The notes under the pieces are model-generated. The model searched no databases, was not told the DNA's origin, and saw only the letters and a program-made list of their open reading frames with translations. Positions 9,560 through 18,427 of a DNA stretch of 64,000 bases are shown here, in pieces. The translations under genes were made by a program, and so were the position numbers. Source of the DNA: Rhizobium sp. Root1334 (GTDB taxonomy: Bacteria > Pseudomonadota > Alphaproteobacteria > Rhizobiales > Rhizobiaceae); assembly GCF_001426665.1 (NCBI RefSeq), contig NZ_LMEY01000001.1:378054-442053 (forward strand), given 5' to 3'. Each line of letters opens with the position of its first letter. Position 1 is the stretch's first letter.

Positions 9560-11416
9560 ATGACAATCAAATCACGCCTGCTCACCTGCCTGTTTCTGGT
9601 CGCTCTTTCCATGGTCGTCTTGATCGCGACGGCTTTCAGCGCGATGAACTCCATTTCCAAGCGCACCGAATCGATCGTCGCCGACCGGCTGGTACCGGTG
9701 GCGCAGCTGAAGACCGTTGCCGACATGTATGCCGTCAATATCGTCGATACCGCCCACAAGGTGCGCAGCGGCGCACTCGACTGGAATACCGGCGCCAAGG
9801 CCGTTACGGATGCCCTTTTGACCATCGAGGTGAAATGGTTTGCCTATGAGGCAACCAAGCTGACGGAAGCGGAAAAATTGCTGGCCGATGCGTTCGATAC
9901 CGCACGCGCCGCCAGTGCCGCTGCAATACAGAACCTGCTTGATATCATGCAGCGGCGCGACGGCCCGGCGTTCGAACATTTCATCGACAAGGAACTCTAC
10001 ACCGTTATCGACCCGCTTAGCCTGCGGATCGGCGAACTGATCGAACTGCAGCTAACAGAGGCCAACCGCGAACTGCTGGCTGCCAAGGCGGAGAAGGACA
10101 GTCTCGTCCTGTCGAAAGCGGCCATTGCCGCCTTCGCGATGGCGGTGCTGGCGGCGACCGTCTGGTTCGTTATTGCCGGGGTCTTCAAACCGTTGACGCG
10201 GTTGCGCGAAGCCATGCGCCAGCTGGCAGGCGGCAATCTTGGCGTGGCGATCTTCGGCGAAGGCCGCCGTGACGAGATTGGCCAGATGGCTGGCGCCATC
10301 GCGGTCTTCCGCGACAATGCCCTTGATCGCCAGCGCCTTGAAGAAGAAGCCGAGAGCAACCGGTCGCTGTCCGAGCGTGACCGGCAGGAGCGCGAAGCCC
10401 AGAAGGCGGCCGAAGCGGCAGAGGTGCAATCGGCCGTCTCCGCGCTTGCCTTCGGCCTCGACAAGCTGGCGGAAGGCGACCTCACCTACCGGATCGATAC
10501 GGCCCTTGCCGCCCATCTCGATGCGCTGCGCAGCAACTTCAACAGTTCGGTCGGCAATCTCGAGGATGCGCTGCGATCGGTCGGCGAGACCGCCCGCGGC
10601 ATCAGCGCCGGGGCAACGGAAATCCGCTCGGCTGCTGCCGATCTGTCCAAGCGCACCGAACAGCAAGCAGCTTCCGTCGAGGAGACAGCGGCAGCGCTCG
10701 ACCAGATCTCGGTCACCGTGTCGGATGCCAGCAAGCGGGCGGAGGAAGCAGGCTCACTGGTGGGCCGCACCCGCAACGCTGCGGAACGGTCCGGCGAGAT
10801 CGTCGGCAATGCCATTGATGCGATGAGCGGCATCGAAGCCTCGTCGCGGGAAATCTCCAACATTATCGGCGTCATTGATGACATCGCCTTCCAGACTAAC
10901 CTTCTTGCCTTGAATGCCGGCGTCGAGGCCGCGCGGGCGGGTGAAGCCGGAAAGGGCTTTGCCGTCGTCGCCCAGGAGGTGCGCGAGCTTGCCCAGCGCT
11001 CCGCCCAGGCGGCCCGGGAGATCAAGACCCTGATCGCCGCCTCCAGCAACCAGGTCCGCTCCGGCGTCTCGCTGGTGCGCGAGACCGGAACGGCGCTGGA
11101 AGGCATCATCGCCGAAGTCCAGGAGATCAGCATCCATGTAACGGCGATCGTTGAAAGTGCGCGCGAACAATCCTCCGGCATCAAGCAGATCAACACCGCC
11201 GTCAACACGATCGACCAGGGCACGCAGCAGAATGCCGCCATGGTTGAAGAATCGACAGCCGCCAGCCACAGCCTTGCCAGTGAGGCTGGCGCACTGACGC
11301 AACTGTTGACCCGCTTCAAAACGGGCAGAGGAAACCAAGCCGGCCGCGAGATGAAAGCGTCGATGCCAGATCGCAGTTATACCAATGGCTTACGCCAGTT
11401 TGGTGTAGCATCCTGA
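9560..11416 (+). CDS. Methyl-accepting chemotaxis protein
   Basis: 618 aa from ATG 9560 ([10 protein letters not shown]); an upstream in-frame ATG at 9491 would destroy the N-terminal membrane segment context. Layout: TM1 (about 5-27), a periplasmic helical region of 4HB type (about 28-185), TM2 (about 186-208), HAMP (about 208-262) with a second HAMP-like stretch (about 300-345), then the signalling domain with the highly conserved hairpin tip ([20 protein letters not shown]) near residue 440-465. No C-terminal NWETF-type receptor-tethering pentapeptide is present. It would relay a periplasmic ligand signal to CheA/CheW; the ligand is not deducible. Confidence 0.93.
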   Translation: MTIKSRLLTCLFLVALSMVVLIATAFSAMNSISKRTESIVADRLVPVAQLKTVADMYAVNIVDTAHKVRSGALDWNTGAKAVTDALLTIEVKWFAYEATKLTEAEKLLADAFDTARAASAAAIQNLLDIMQRRDGPAFEHFIDKELYTVIDPLSLRIGELIELQLTEANRELLAAKAEKDSLVLSKAAIAAFAMAVLAATVWFVIAGVFKPLTRLREAMRQLAGGNLGVAIFGEGRRDEIGQMAGAIAVFRDNALDRQRLEEEAESNRSLSERDRQEREAQKAAEAAEVQSAVSALAFGLDKLAEGDLTYRIDTALAAHLDALRSNFNSSVGNLEDALRSVGETARGISAGATEIRSAAADLSKRTEQQAASVEETAAALDQISVTVSDASKRAEEAGSLVGRTRNAAERSGEIVGNAIDAMSGIEASSREISNIIGVIDDIAFQTNLLALNAGVEAARAGEAGKGFAVVAQEVRELAQRSAQAAREIKTLIAASSNQVRSGVSLVRETGTALEGIIAEVQEISIHVTAIVESAREQSSGIKQINTAVNTIDQGTQQNAAMVEESTAASHSLASEAGALTQLLTRFKTGRGNQAGREMKASMPDRSYTNGLRQFGVAS

Positions 11417-11443
11417 CCGCTTGCCCGGTGATGGACGACTAAA

Positions 11444-11473
11444 GGGAGCCGGGCTTATCGTCCGGCTTCCTTT
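11444..11473 (+). terminator. Terminator after the chemoreceptor gene
   Basis: Stem GGGAGCCGG (11444-11452) and CCGGCTTCC (11462-11470) with one G-T pair, 9-nt loop, followed by TTT. Lies 28 bp after the stop codon. Confidence 0.65.
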
Positions 11474-11590
11474 CCGCTTCACGCCCCTTAACAACATGTC
11501 CGGCAATCCCGCCGCCCCATCGTGCAATTGTTGAATCCGGCGAACGTCTTAGGCGCATATCCTTGGAAACAGATTCAGCCGTCCATTCGA

Positions 11591-12358
11591 TCAGCCCGGC
11601 AGACGGTTCAGCTGCTCGCCATGCGCATGCGCGTTCACAGCCGCAGTGTCAGGAATTTGACCAAGCCTGACCCGGCGCACGCGTGCATTCATCCAGTGGC
11701 GCACGGCATTCCGATAGAGAAACCGGCGAAACCACCCCACCCCCTGCCGGTGCAGCGCATAGAAATCGTCCGGGCTATCGAATAGCCCAAGGTCGGCATT
11801 GATGCCGGTTTTCTGAATGTAAGTATCCTGGCCGGTCCAATCGACCGGTGGCGCATTCAAGCAATCGGTCCCGGCGCCAAAACCGCAGAGATCATTGCCC
11901 GCCCCGCCAAATTTCTCCTGAAGAGCGGACAGGAACGGCCGGTCGAGAATGAAGCCTTCGAGATTGATCCAGCGGCCGTCATGATAGATTTCGACCCAGC
12001 TGTGAAGGACGTTATCGGGAACAAGACCGTAGACCAGTTCCGGCACCACGCCGCGCTGCAATGCCTTGTGGATCGTGAAACCGTGAAGGCGGCACGGTAT
12101 TCCGAGCGCCCTCAGCAGAGCCATCAGCAGCGTTGCCTTGGTGTTGCACTGGCCATATCCATCGCCAAGGACGGCCGATGCCGGGATATTATCGTCGCGA
12201 TTGTATCCGAATGCGATCTGATCGCGCACGAAGGTGTAGGCGGCACCGATCCGCTCGAACGCATCAAGCCGTTGCCAGCCTTTCGTGACGATCAAGGCGG
12301 GAATCACGCCTGCGCCAAAATCCAGTAGCGGTGTCTGCGTCAGGTATGTGTCGCTCAT
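11591..12358 (-). CDS. Transglutaminase-like domain protein
   Basis: 255 aa. The central region carries a transglutaminase/cysteine-protease-like fold signature: Cys71 in GDGYGQCNTKATLLMALLRA and His119 in VLHSWVEIYHDGRWINLEGF. The third catalytic position, usually Asp, falls in the INLEG segment and is not an obvious Asp. No signal peptide is seen. Proteins of this type (related to the transglut_core family) may act as proteases or amidases; substrate unknown. It ends near the terminator of the convergent chemoreceptor gene and is divergent from cysH. Confidence 0.72.
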   Translation of the reverse strand: MSDTYLTQTPLLDFGAGVIPALIVTKGWQRLDAFERIGAAYTFVRDQIAFGYNRDDNIPASAVLGDGYGQCNTKATLLMALLRALGIPCRLHGFTIHKALQRGVVPELVYGLVPDNVLHSWVEIYHDGRWINLEGFILDRPFLSALQEKFGGAGNDLCGFGAGTDCLNAPPVDWTGQDTYIQKTGINADLGLFDSPDDFYALHRQGVGWFRRFLYRNAVRHWMNARVRRVRLGQIPDTAAVNAHAHGEQLNRLPG

Positions 12359-12721
12359 TTTCCGTTTCCCCCTCTCTATGGAAACGCCTTGTAATTCCTC
12401 TAGCGGCTAGAGGGTCAACAGCTATACCGCAGTCTTTTCCGCCATCGGCTGTTGTGCCGGTATCGTCCAGATGCCGATGACAGTCTTCGTCAGCGACTGA
12501 CAATAACGGGAAACAGGACCTTGAACCGAGGTTCGCTCAACCGCAATAAGCTATAAAAATCATAGATTTTATGCTTAAAATCACGGATTTTGACGCTATT
12601 CTGCGTTTTTTGCCGATCGGAGAGATATTTGCTCTGATCCGCCAACATTAGAAATCCGTTTTTCTGTCTTTTGTCACCCACGGCTGCGATATTCCCTGCC
12701 AACAGAACAGGATATCCTCCC
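12359..12721. promoter_or_regulatory. Divergent promoter region of the transglutaminase-like gene and cysHDN
   Basis: 363 bp without a convincing gene. The part at 12540-12680 is markedly AT-rich and contains imperfect inverted segments (AAAATCATAGATTTTA and AAAATCACGGATTTT), the kind of DNA in which a LysR-type sulfur regulator (CysB/Cbl-like) could bind. No riboswitch or tRNA structure was recognised. Confidence 0.35.
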
Positions 12722-13504
12722 ATGACATCCGCATCGCTTGAAAACCGCGCCACAGCGCTCAACAGCCAACTGGAAAAACTCGATCTTTCCGGCCGGCTGG
12801 CGCTGATTGCTTCGCTTGACGGGAAGTCAGTTTTCACCACCAGCCTCGGCATCGAAGACCAGGTCATCACTGCCGCCATCGGCACCGGCAAGCACGGCAT
12901 CGAGGTTTCGACGCTTGAAACCGGCCGCCTCTTCAACGAGACCGTGGCGCTGATCGACAAAACCGAAGAGACCTACGGCATCCTGATCAGGCGCTTCTAT
13001 CCCGAACAGGACGATATCGACGCCTATGCCGCCAAGTATGGTGCGAACGGATTTTACGACAGCGTTGAAGCCAGGCATGCCTGTTGTGGCGCGCGCAAGC
13101 TGAAGCCTCTTGCGCGTGCACTCGAAGGGGCATCCTTCTGGATCACCGGCCTGCGCCGCGGCCAATCCGGCAACCGCGCGGAAACGCCGTTTGCCGAAGC
13201 CGACTCCGAACGGGGCCTGATCAAGATCAACGTACTGGCCGACTGGGACATCGAGACGATCCGTGCGCATGTTGCGGCAGAGGCGATCCCGGTCAATCCG
13301 CTGCACACCCGTGGTTACCCGTCGATCGGCTGCGAGCCCTGCACGCGCGCGATCAAGCCGGGCGAACCCGAGCGCGCCGGCCGCTGGTGGTGGGAGAATG
13401 ACGAGAAGCGCGAATGCGGCCTCCATGTCGCAGACGCCGCCTCGGCGATCCCGCAAGCATCCTCGATCTCAAACAGCCCCGTTTCCAGCAGCATTGCGCG
13501 ATAA
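12722..13504 (+). CDS. cysH: Adenylyl-sulfate (APS/PAPS) reductase CysH
   Basis: 260 aa from ATG 12722 ([10 protein letters not shown]). Reduces activated sulfate to sulfite using thioredoxin. The PP-loop-like segment [13 protein letters not shown], the conserved RRFYPEQ, and the two cysteine motifs ACCGARK and CEPCTRAI are present; the latter pairs ligate a [4Fe-4S] cluster and mark the APS-using (plant/rhizobial) type instead of the cluster-free enterobacterial PAPS type. The catalytic Cys lies in the KRECGLHV tail. First of the cysHDN cluster; cysD begins 41 bp after its stop. Confidence 0.93.
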   Translation: MTSASLENRATALNSQLEKLDLSGRLALIASLDGKSVFTTSLGIEDQVITAAIGTGKHGIEVSTLETGRLFNETVALIDKTEETYGILIRRFYPEQDDIDAYAAKYGANGFYDSVEARHACCGARKLKPLARALEGASFWITGLRRGQSGNRAETPFAEADSERGLIKINVLADWDIETIRAHVAAEAIPVNPLHTRGYPSIGCEPCTRAIKPGEPERAGRWWWENDEKRECGLHVADAASAIPQASSISNSPVSSSIAR

Positions 13505-13545
13505 CCCGCGCAGGCTCGCACCACAGACACTCCCGGAGACTTGAA

Positions 13546-14499
13546 ATGCCCAGTACTCTTCCGGAAACGGAACTGCACAATCCGCAGACAGCAAAGACCC
13601 CGCTCGACCCGCATTTGAAGGCGCTCGAGAACGAAGCGATCCACATCTTCCGTGAAGTGGCAGCCGAGTTCGACAAGCCGGTGATGCTCTATTCGATCGG
13701 CAAGGATAGTTCCGTCCTTCTTCATCTGGCGCGAAAAGCCTTTTATCCCGGCCGCGTGCCCTTCCCGCTGCTGCACGTCAATACGGGCTGGAAGTTCCCG
13801 GAAATGATCGATTTCCGTGACGCCGTTGCCAAGGAATATGATCTCGACCTGATCGAGCACAAGAACCCGCGCGGCGCGACAGAAAACATCACGCCGTTCA
13901 GCCACGGTTCGGCGCTCTATACCGACATCATGAAAACGGAAGCGCTGCGTCAGGCACTGGATGCCGGTGGATATGATGCAGCCTTTGGCGGCGCCCGCCG
14001 TGACGAGGAAGCCAGCCGCGCCAAGGAACGCATCTATTCCTTCCGCACGCCGGACCACCGCTGGGATCCGCGCAACCAGCGCCCGGAACTCTGGAACGTC
14101 TATAACGGCATGATCCGCAAGGGCGAAAGTGTGCGCGCCTTCCCGCTCTCCAACTGGACCGAAGTGGATATCTGGCGCTACATCCAGGCAGAAAACATTC
14201 CGCTTGTACCGCTCTACTACGCCAAGCCGCGCAAATACGTAGACCGCGACGGTATGCTGGTCTGGGCCGAGGATCCGCGCTTCGAGGCGCTGCCGGGCGA
14301 ACAGATACAGGAAGGCATGCTGCGCTTCCGCACGCTCGGCTGCTGGCCGCTGACCGGCGGTATCCGCTCCACGGCCACCACCCTTGAAGAGGTCATTGCC
14401 GAACTGGAAATCGCCACGGTTTCCGAACGGCAGGGACGCGCCATCGACCGCGATCAGTCCGGCTCGATGGAAAAGAAGAAGCGTGAAGGATATTTTTGA
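13546..14499 (+). CDS. cysD: Sulfate adenylyltransferase subunit 2 CysD
   Basis: 317 aa from ATG 13546 ([10 protein letters not shown]), preceded by GGAG. It is the ATP-PPi lyase subunit of ATP sulfurylase; together with the GTPase CysN it makes APS from sulfate and ATP. The PP-loop motif [17 protein letters not shown], the [16 protein letters not shown] signature and the C-terminal [12 protein letters not shown] ending are diagnostic. Its stop overlaps the cysN start by one base (TGATG), implying coupled synthesis of the two subunits. Confidence 0.97.
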   Translation: MPSTLPETELHNPQTAKTPLDPHLKALENEAIHIFREVAAEFDKPVMLYSIGKDSSVLLHLARKAFYPGRVPFPLLHVNTGWKFPEMIDFRDAVAKEYDLDLIEHKNPRGATENITPFSHGSALYTDIMKTEALRQALDAGGYDAAFGGARRDEEASRAKERIYSFRTPDHRWDPRNQRPELWNVYNGMIRKGESVRAFPLSNWTEVDIWRYIQAENIPLVPLYYAKPRKYVDRDGMLVWAEDPRFEALPGEQIQEGMLRFRTLGCWPLTGGIRSTATTLEEVIAELEIATVSERQGRAIDRDQSGSMEKKKREGYF

Positions 14500-16013
14500 T
14501 GACCGTTTCCGCAATCGCACAAGCCGCCAGCGCTGACGTAACGACCGGCACGGTAACCGCCTTTCCGGCCACGGAGGCTACGCGCGCCGTCCGCGATACA
14601 CGCCCGCTGCGGCTGATCACCTGCGGATCGGTCGATGATGGCAAGTCGACGCTGATCGGCCGCCTGCTCTGGGACACAAAGGCTGTCAAGGAAGACCAGG
14701 CGGCAACGCTGCGCCGTGACAGTGGCAAGCAGAACGATCTCGGCCTGCCCGATTTCGCGCTGCTGCTTGACGGTCTGCAGGCGGAGCGCGAACAGGGCAT
14801 CACCATCGATGTCGCCTATCGCTATTTCGCCACCGACAAGCGCTCCTTCATCGTCGCCGATACGCCCGGCCATGAGCAATATACCCGCAACATGGCAACC
14901 GGCGCCTCGACTGCCGATCTCGCCGTGCTGCTCGTTGATGCCCGCACCGGCCTGCTCGAACAGACCCGCCGCCATGCGACGATTGCCTCGCTGATGGGCA
15001 TCAAGCAGTTCGTGCTGGCCGTCAACAAGTTCGACCTCGTCGGTTATGACCGCGCCCGTTTCGAGCAGATCACCCACGAATTCCGCGAGCTTGCCTTGTC
15101 GCTCGGCGTGCGCCAGATCACCGCCATCCCGATGTCGGCGCTGAAGGGCGAAAACGTCGTCTATGACGGCAAGGCGTCGATGCCCTGGTATGACGGCCAG
15201 ACGCTGGTCGAGGTGCTGGAGCTGGCAACGGTCCGCTCCGCCCAGACCGTCGGCTTCCGCCTGCCGGTGCAGCGCGTTTCGCGTCCTGGCGAGAGTTTCC
15301 GCGGCTATCAGGGCACCGTTGCCGGTGGCTCGGTCAAGCCCGGCGATTCCGTCATCATTCTGCCGTCCGGCATGGTTGCCAACGTCACCAAGATCATCAC
15401 CTTCGATCTCGTGCGCAACGCAGCCGTTGCCGGTGATGCGATCACGCTGGTGCTCGATCGCCAGGTCGATGTCGCCCGCGGCGACATGATCGTCTCGATC
15501 GACAGCCAGCCGCAGGTCGGCCTCGACTTCGATGCCCAGATCGTTGCCCTGCAGGCCGAAGGCATTCAGCCGGGCCGGCGTTATTGGTTGAAGAGCGGCT
15601 CGCGGCGCCAGCGCGTTACTGCAAACCCCTACAGCCAGCTGGACCTCCAGACCGGCAGCTGGAACCAGCGGACGGGCGTACTGCCGATGAACGGCATCGG
15701 TAAGGTCCACCTCTCCTTCGATGAGAACGCCGTTTTTGACGCCTATGAACAGAACCGCACAACAGGCGCCTTCATCCTGATCGATCCGGATACCAACAAC
15801 ACGGTTGCCGGCGGCATGATCACCGCCAAGCGCTCGTCGCTGACCGATCTGCGTTCGGACGAGGCCCGCGTGATCCTCTCTCTGCCGGCTGACCTTGCCG
15901 AGCAACTGATGGCGACGGAACTGTTTTCGCGCCGCCGCGACGAAACCGACCTGCGCCGCATGACTGCCGGCGAAGCATCGCAAATCTTCAAGGATGCCGC
16001 CGTCGACATCTGA
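14499..16013 (+). CDS. cysN: Sulfate adenylyltransferase subunit 1 CysN (GTPase)
   Basis: 504 aa from ATG 14499; a TTG codon directly before it is not needed. GTPase motifs: GSVDDGKSTLIGRLL (G1), ADTPGHEQY (G3), NKFD (G4); the remainder is EF-Tu-like domains 2 and 3. GTP hydrolysis drives APS formation by CysD. The protein ends at the length of CysN alone; it lacks the C-terminal APS kinase found in the CysNC/NodQ fusions of many rhizobia, which fits direct use of APS by the CysH upstream. A strong terminator at 16031-16062 closes the operon. Confidence 0.96.
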   Translation: MTVSAIAQAASADVTTGTVTAFPATEATRAVRDTRPLRLITCGSVDDGKSTLIGRLLWDTKAVKEDQAATLRRDSGKQNDLGLPDFALLLDGLQAEREQGITIDVAYRYFATDKRSFIVADTPGHEQYTRNMATGASTADLAVLLVDARTGLLEQTRRHATIASLMGIKQFVLAVNKFDLVGYDRARFEQITHEFRELALSLGVRQITAIPMSALKGENVVYDGKASMPWYDGQTLVEVLELATVRSAQTVGFRLPVQRVSRPGESFRGYQGTVAGGSVKPGDSVIILPSGMVANVTKIITFDLVRNAAVAGDAITLVLDRQVDVARGDMIVSIDSQPQVGLDFDAQIVALQAEGIQPGRRYWLKSGSRRQRVTANPYSQLDLQTGSWNQRTGVLPMNGIGKVHLSFDENAVFDAYEQNRTTGAFILIDPDTNNTVAGGMITAKRSSLTDLRSDEARVILSLPADLAEQLMATELFSRRRDETDLRRMTAGEASQIFKDAAVDI

Positions 16014-16030
16014 CATGGCTTAGCCCGGCA

Positions 16031-16062
16031 AGCGCCACCTCCGAAAGACCGGAGGTGGCGCT
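16031..16062. terminator. Strong hairpin terminator after cysN
   Basis: Perfect 13-bp stem AGCGCCACCTCCG / CGGAGGTGGCGCT with a 6-nt loop, 18 bp after the cysN stop; followed by a T-rich TGTTGT. It can also serve the convergent gene at 16138. Confidence 0.75.
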
Positions 16063-16137
16063 TGTTGTCATGTCATTGAAAATGTCCGGCATACTCATGC
16101 GCCTGGCGGCGCGTGAACCGATCCCGGTCCGCCGCAA

Positions 16138-16383
16138 TCAGGCCGCGTTGGCGGTAACGATGGCCTTCAACCGCTCCAGATCCACCACTTTCAGCGCATC
16201 CGGTTCCATGTCCCGCAAGGGCTTGAACCATGCGGCCGCCTCGCTCAACGCTCCCGCATAGGGAGGCGGATAACCACCGAGACCCAGCACCCATTCGCGC
16301 ACAGTTTCACGCTCCATGCGGCCTGCCTTGTAGCGGTCGTGGATGCTGGCCGCGGAAGCGATCAGGTCGTCAATCTTTTTCAA
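16138..16383 (-). CDS. Conserved hypothetical protein, 81 aa
   Basis: 81 aa beginning MKKIDDLIASAASIHDRYKAG, mostly helical by composition, with no membrane segment and no recognised domain. The PPPYAGALSEAAAWF stretch is distinctive. It ends close to the cysN terminator and lies 9 bp downstream of the DUF2938 gene on the same strand, so the two are probably co-transcribed. Function unknown. Confidence 0.6.
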   Translation of the reverse strand: MKKIDDLIASAASIHDRYKAGRMERETVREWVLGLGGYPPPYAGALSEAAAWFKPLRDMEPDALKVVDLERLKAIVTANAA

Positions 16384-16392
16384 ATCAAGCCC

Positions 16393-16872
16393 TTAGCGTA
16401 GGAGCAATGCGGTCCCGTACATGCCGGCCGCAAAGACCGTGTGCGAGACGAAATTGAGGAAACGCACCTTATTGGCGTTTGGCAGCTTGGAGGCGGCCCA
16501 GCCGATGCCCAGGCCCGGCTGCAGCAGGAACCAGCCGGCACCGATGGTGACGATACCAACGATCCAGGCAGGCAGGAATGTCGGTGCAGCAAGCCATGCA
16601 GAGCCGGTGACGGCGACGAGCAGGATGCCGTAGGCAATGCCGACAGCATAATGGCTGATCCAGCCAAGCGCCTGCTCGTGGGCATAGGGCTCCGCCTTGC
16701 CGATATCGTCATGAAAAACCTTACCGGTGCGCAAATGCCAGAACCATCGCCCGACCGGCGCCCAGTTCGGCTTGCTCTGGCCAGCCAGCAACCACAACAG
16801 GACCGCCCAGAGATCCATCAGCACGGTTCCGCCCACGCCGATTGCCACGCTGCGCCAGAAAATATCGAACAT
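16393..16872 (-). CDS. DUF2938-like membrane protein
   Basis: 159 aa with about four membrane segments (for example SVAIGVGGTVLMDLWAVLLWL and FLPAWIVGIVTIGAGWFLLQPG). The GTVLMDLWA start, the WFWHL and HEQALGWISHYAVGIAYG stretches match the pattern of DUF2938 proteins, of unknown role. Upstream of the 81-aa gene with a 9-bp gap, so likely one transcript. Confidence 0.7.
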   Translation of the reverse strand: MFDIFWRSVAIGVGGTVLMDLWAVLLWLLAGQSKPNWAPVGRWFWHLRTGKVFHDDIGKAEPYAHEQALGWISHYAVGIAYGILLVAVTGSAWLAAPTFLPAWIVGIVTIGAGWFLLQPGLGIGWAASKLPNANKVRFLNFVSHTVFAAGMYGTALLLR

Positions 16873-16979
16873 GAAGTGAAAATCCTGTTGACCGGAGTGC
16901 GGCGCGACGCAGCCGTTTTCTTATAGTTCAGGCCGGTTTTTGTGGTCAAGCACCACCGCCGGTGAAGTCAGCGGCGGTT

Positions 16980-17210
16980 TCAGCGCTTGGCTTCCAGCTC
17001 GAGAAAGCTAGCGGGTTTCTTCTGACGCACGATCACCTCGTAATCGCCGGCGGGATAATCATCGATGACGACATCTTCAATGGTAATCGTCATCTCGCTG
17101 TACTCGCCGGTCTCGAGGTGGATGCCCGCCACATGTTCGGCGAGCCTGTTGGCATAGGCCTCGATATCGCTGGGGATGAGATGTGCCGGTGTGAAGTGAG
17201 GTATATTCAT
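16980..17210 (-). CDS. Hypothetical protein, 76 aa
   Basis: 76 aa from ATG 17210 (MNIPHFTPAHLIP); a longer in-frame start at 17276 gives an unconvincing N-terminus. Acidic, no membrane segment; a middle section of alternating hydrophobic residues (SEMTITIEDVVIDDYPAGDYEVIV) suggests a small beta sheet. Not recognised. The gap 17211-17491 to its right holds no gene that I can support and is the chromosomal flank of the island. Confidence 0.5.
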   Translation of the reverse strand: MNIPHFTPAHLIPSDIEAYANRLAEHVAGIHLETGEYSEMTITIEDVVIDDYPAGDYEVIVRQKKPASFLELEAKR

Positions 17211-17491
17211 TCCAGTATCCCGAAAGGGGCCGCCGGGCTGGCCGGTTTTCAAGGCAATGATAGACCGGAGAATCACTGTGTTGCAAATGGGATTTGAGCA
17301 GCAGGCAGCCTCAAATCAGCCTTCCCGGGTCAATCGGCCGGGCCGCCACGGCTCCGGCTGACGGTTAGGTTCCGGCGGGTAGCTGCAGGTTTGCCATCGC
17401 CCGCTCTCCAGCGGCATTTTTGCAAACAGCAGGTCCAGCACCGCTATATAGAGATGGCAGTTTCAAAAAATTCAGCGCTTCAGGGAAATAG

Positions 17492-17541
17492 AGCTGGTCG
17501 GAGTGAGAGGATTCGAACCTCCGACCCCGTCGTCCCGAACG
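17492..17541. repeat. Left attachment site (truncated tRNA-Pro 3' half)
   Basis: 50 bp identical to 28093-28142. It contains the CCA end, acceptor 3' strand, T-arm, variable region and half the anticodon arm of tRNA-Pro, then diverges, so no functional tRNA is made here. This is the direct repeat expected from site-specific integration into a tRNA 3' end. Confidence 0.92.
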
Positions 17542-17620
17542 CTGGGTAGGCGCTCAAACCCATGGTTTACGGGGACACCGTACACTTTCCGGACTTGCTG
17601 TGTTCCACGCCTGTTCTTTC

Positions 17621-17640
17621 AAACTGTGCGGAAGCTGTGC
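17621..17640. repeat. Left copy of terminal 20-bp repeat (possible integrase arm site)
   Basis: AAACTGTGCGGAAGCTGTGC, itself a near-tandem of ACTGTGCGGA-type units; 19 of 20 bases match 28002-28021 in the same orientation. It lies 80 bp inside the left att core. Confidence 0.55.
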
Positions 17641-17680
17641 GGGTAAGAGCATCCATTCTAATTTGCTGTTTCCCAATCGG

Positions 17681-18427
17681 TTAAAGCAACGAGGTTGCCG
17701 CAACCCTTACATCAGCAGTCTGAATATCTTCAGACCACAACCCCAATTCTTTCAGATGGTCAACGATCCAACGGTAGTCTGGATTTGCACATATGGCTGT
17801 CGCAGCTGTCGCGCTGTATTCAGCAGGTGGTGCGCCCTCTTCTAACACTTTCACTAATCCGCGAACGATCCGGTTCCTTCGCATCGGCGATTGGGCGCCG
17901 TCGATAAATTCCTGCAAGAGAACTCTGAGATCACTCAGTGCCTGATTGACGCTATCACCGACTTCGAACCGGGCCCTCACGACTCGAGAAGAATCATTCA
18001 AATAAATCGTTTCGATCGTACGCCGACCGAGATCATCGCGTCCATGGAGGCGATATTGCAGCATAGTGAGATGCTGTCGAGGATCATCGACAGCTGGATT
18101 AATTACCATTCCGTCAACATCGACGTTGTGGTCCGCCTTCGCTATATTACATCGTTTGCAGGAGGGAAGCAGGTTGCTCCATTCCACAACGAGATCTTCA
18201 TGGTCAGTCTTGCATCTAAAATGCTCAACCTCCATGTAGCTCGAATCTCGAACGACGTCTGTTTCGCAGTAGGCGCATTTCGAATGCGACATACGAAGCA
18301 AAGCGTCTTTAATATAGGGCTTGTTCCAAACTCGCCTCGACTTGTCGACTTTGAATTCGGCGGTTAATTCCGTGCTAACTTGGACAGTAAGTTCTAAAGG
18401 CACTGCGACCGGTTCAAGCTTGATCAA
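17681..18427 (-). CDS. PtuB-like HNH endonuclease (Septu-type system)
   Basis: 248 aa. An HNH nuclease core with zinc-ribbon cysteines: C51-x2-C54 (CAYCETD), EVEHFRCK with His69, WSNLLPSCKRCNIAKAD with Asn85, Cys90 and Cys93. This spacing is that of the PtuB/TIGR02646 HNH proteins that pair with PtuA ATPases in Septu and in retron Ec78-type anti-phage systems. The start is TTG 18427, overlapping the ATPase stop (TTGA), so the two are translationally coupled. Pairing and fold are read from sequence; a phage-defence role is inferred. Confidence 0.78.
   Translation of the reverse strand: MIKLEPVAVPLELTVQVSTELTAEFKVDKSRRVWNKPYIKDALLRMSHSKCAYCETDVVRDSSYMEVEHFRCKTDHEDLVVEWSNLLPSCKRCNIAKADHNVDVDGMVINPAVDDPRQHLTMLQYRLHGRDDLGRRTIETIYLNDSSRVVRARFEVGDSVNQALSDLRVLLQEFIDGAQSPMRRNRIVRGLVKVLEEGAPPAEYSATAATAICANPDYRWIVDHLKELGLWSEDIQTADVRVAATSLL

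Noticed and set aside
12359..12721. Riboswitch upstream of cysH
   Set aside because: AT-rich with weak inverted segments but no conserved riboswitch core recognised.
17492..17580. A second tRNA-Pro gene at the left island end
   Set aside because: Only the 3' half is present; sequence after 17541 does not pair into anticodon, D or acceptor stems.
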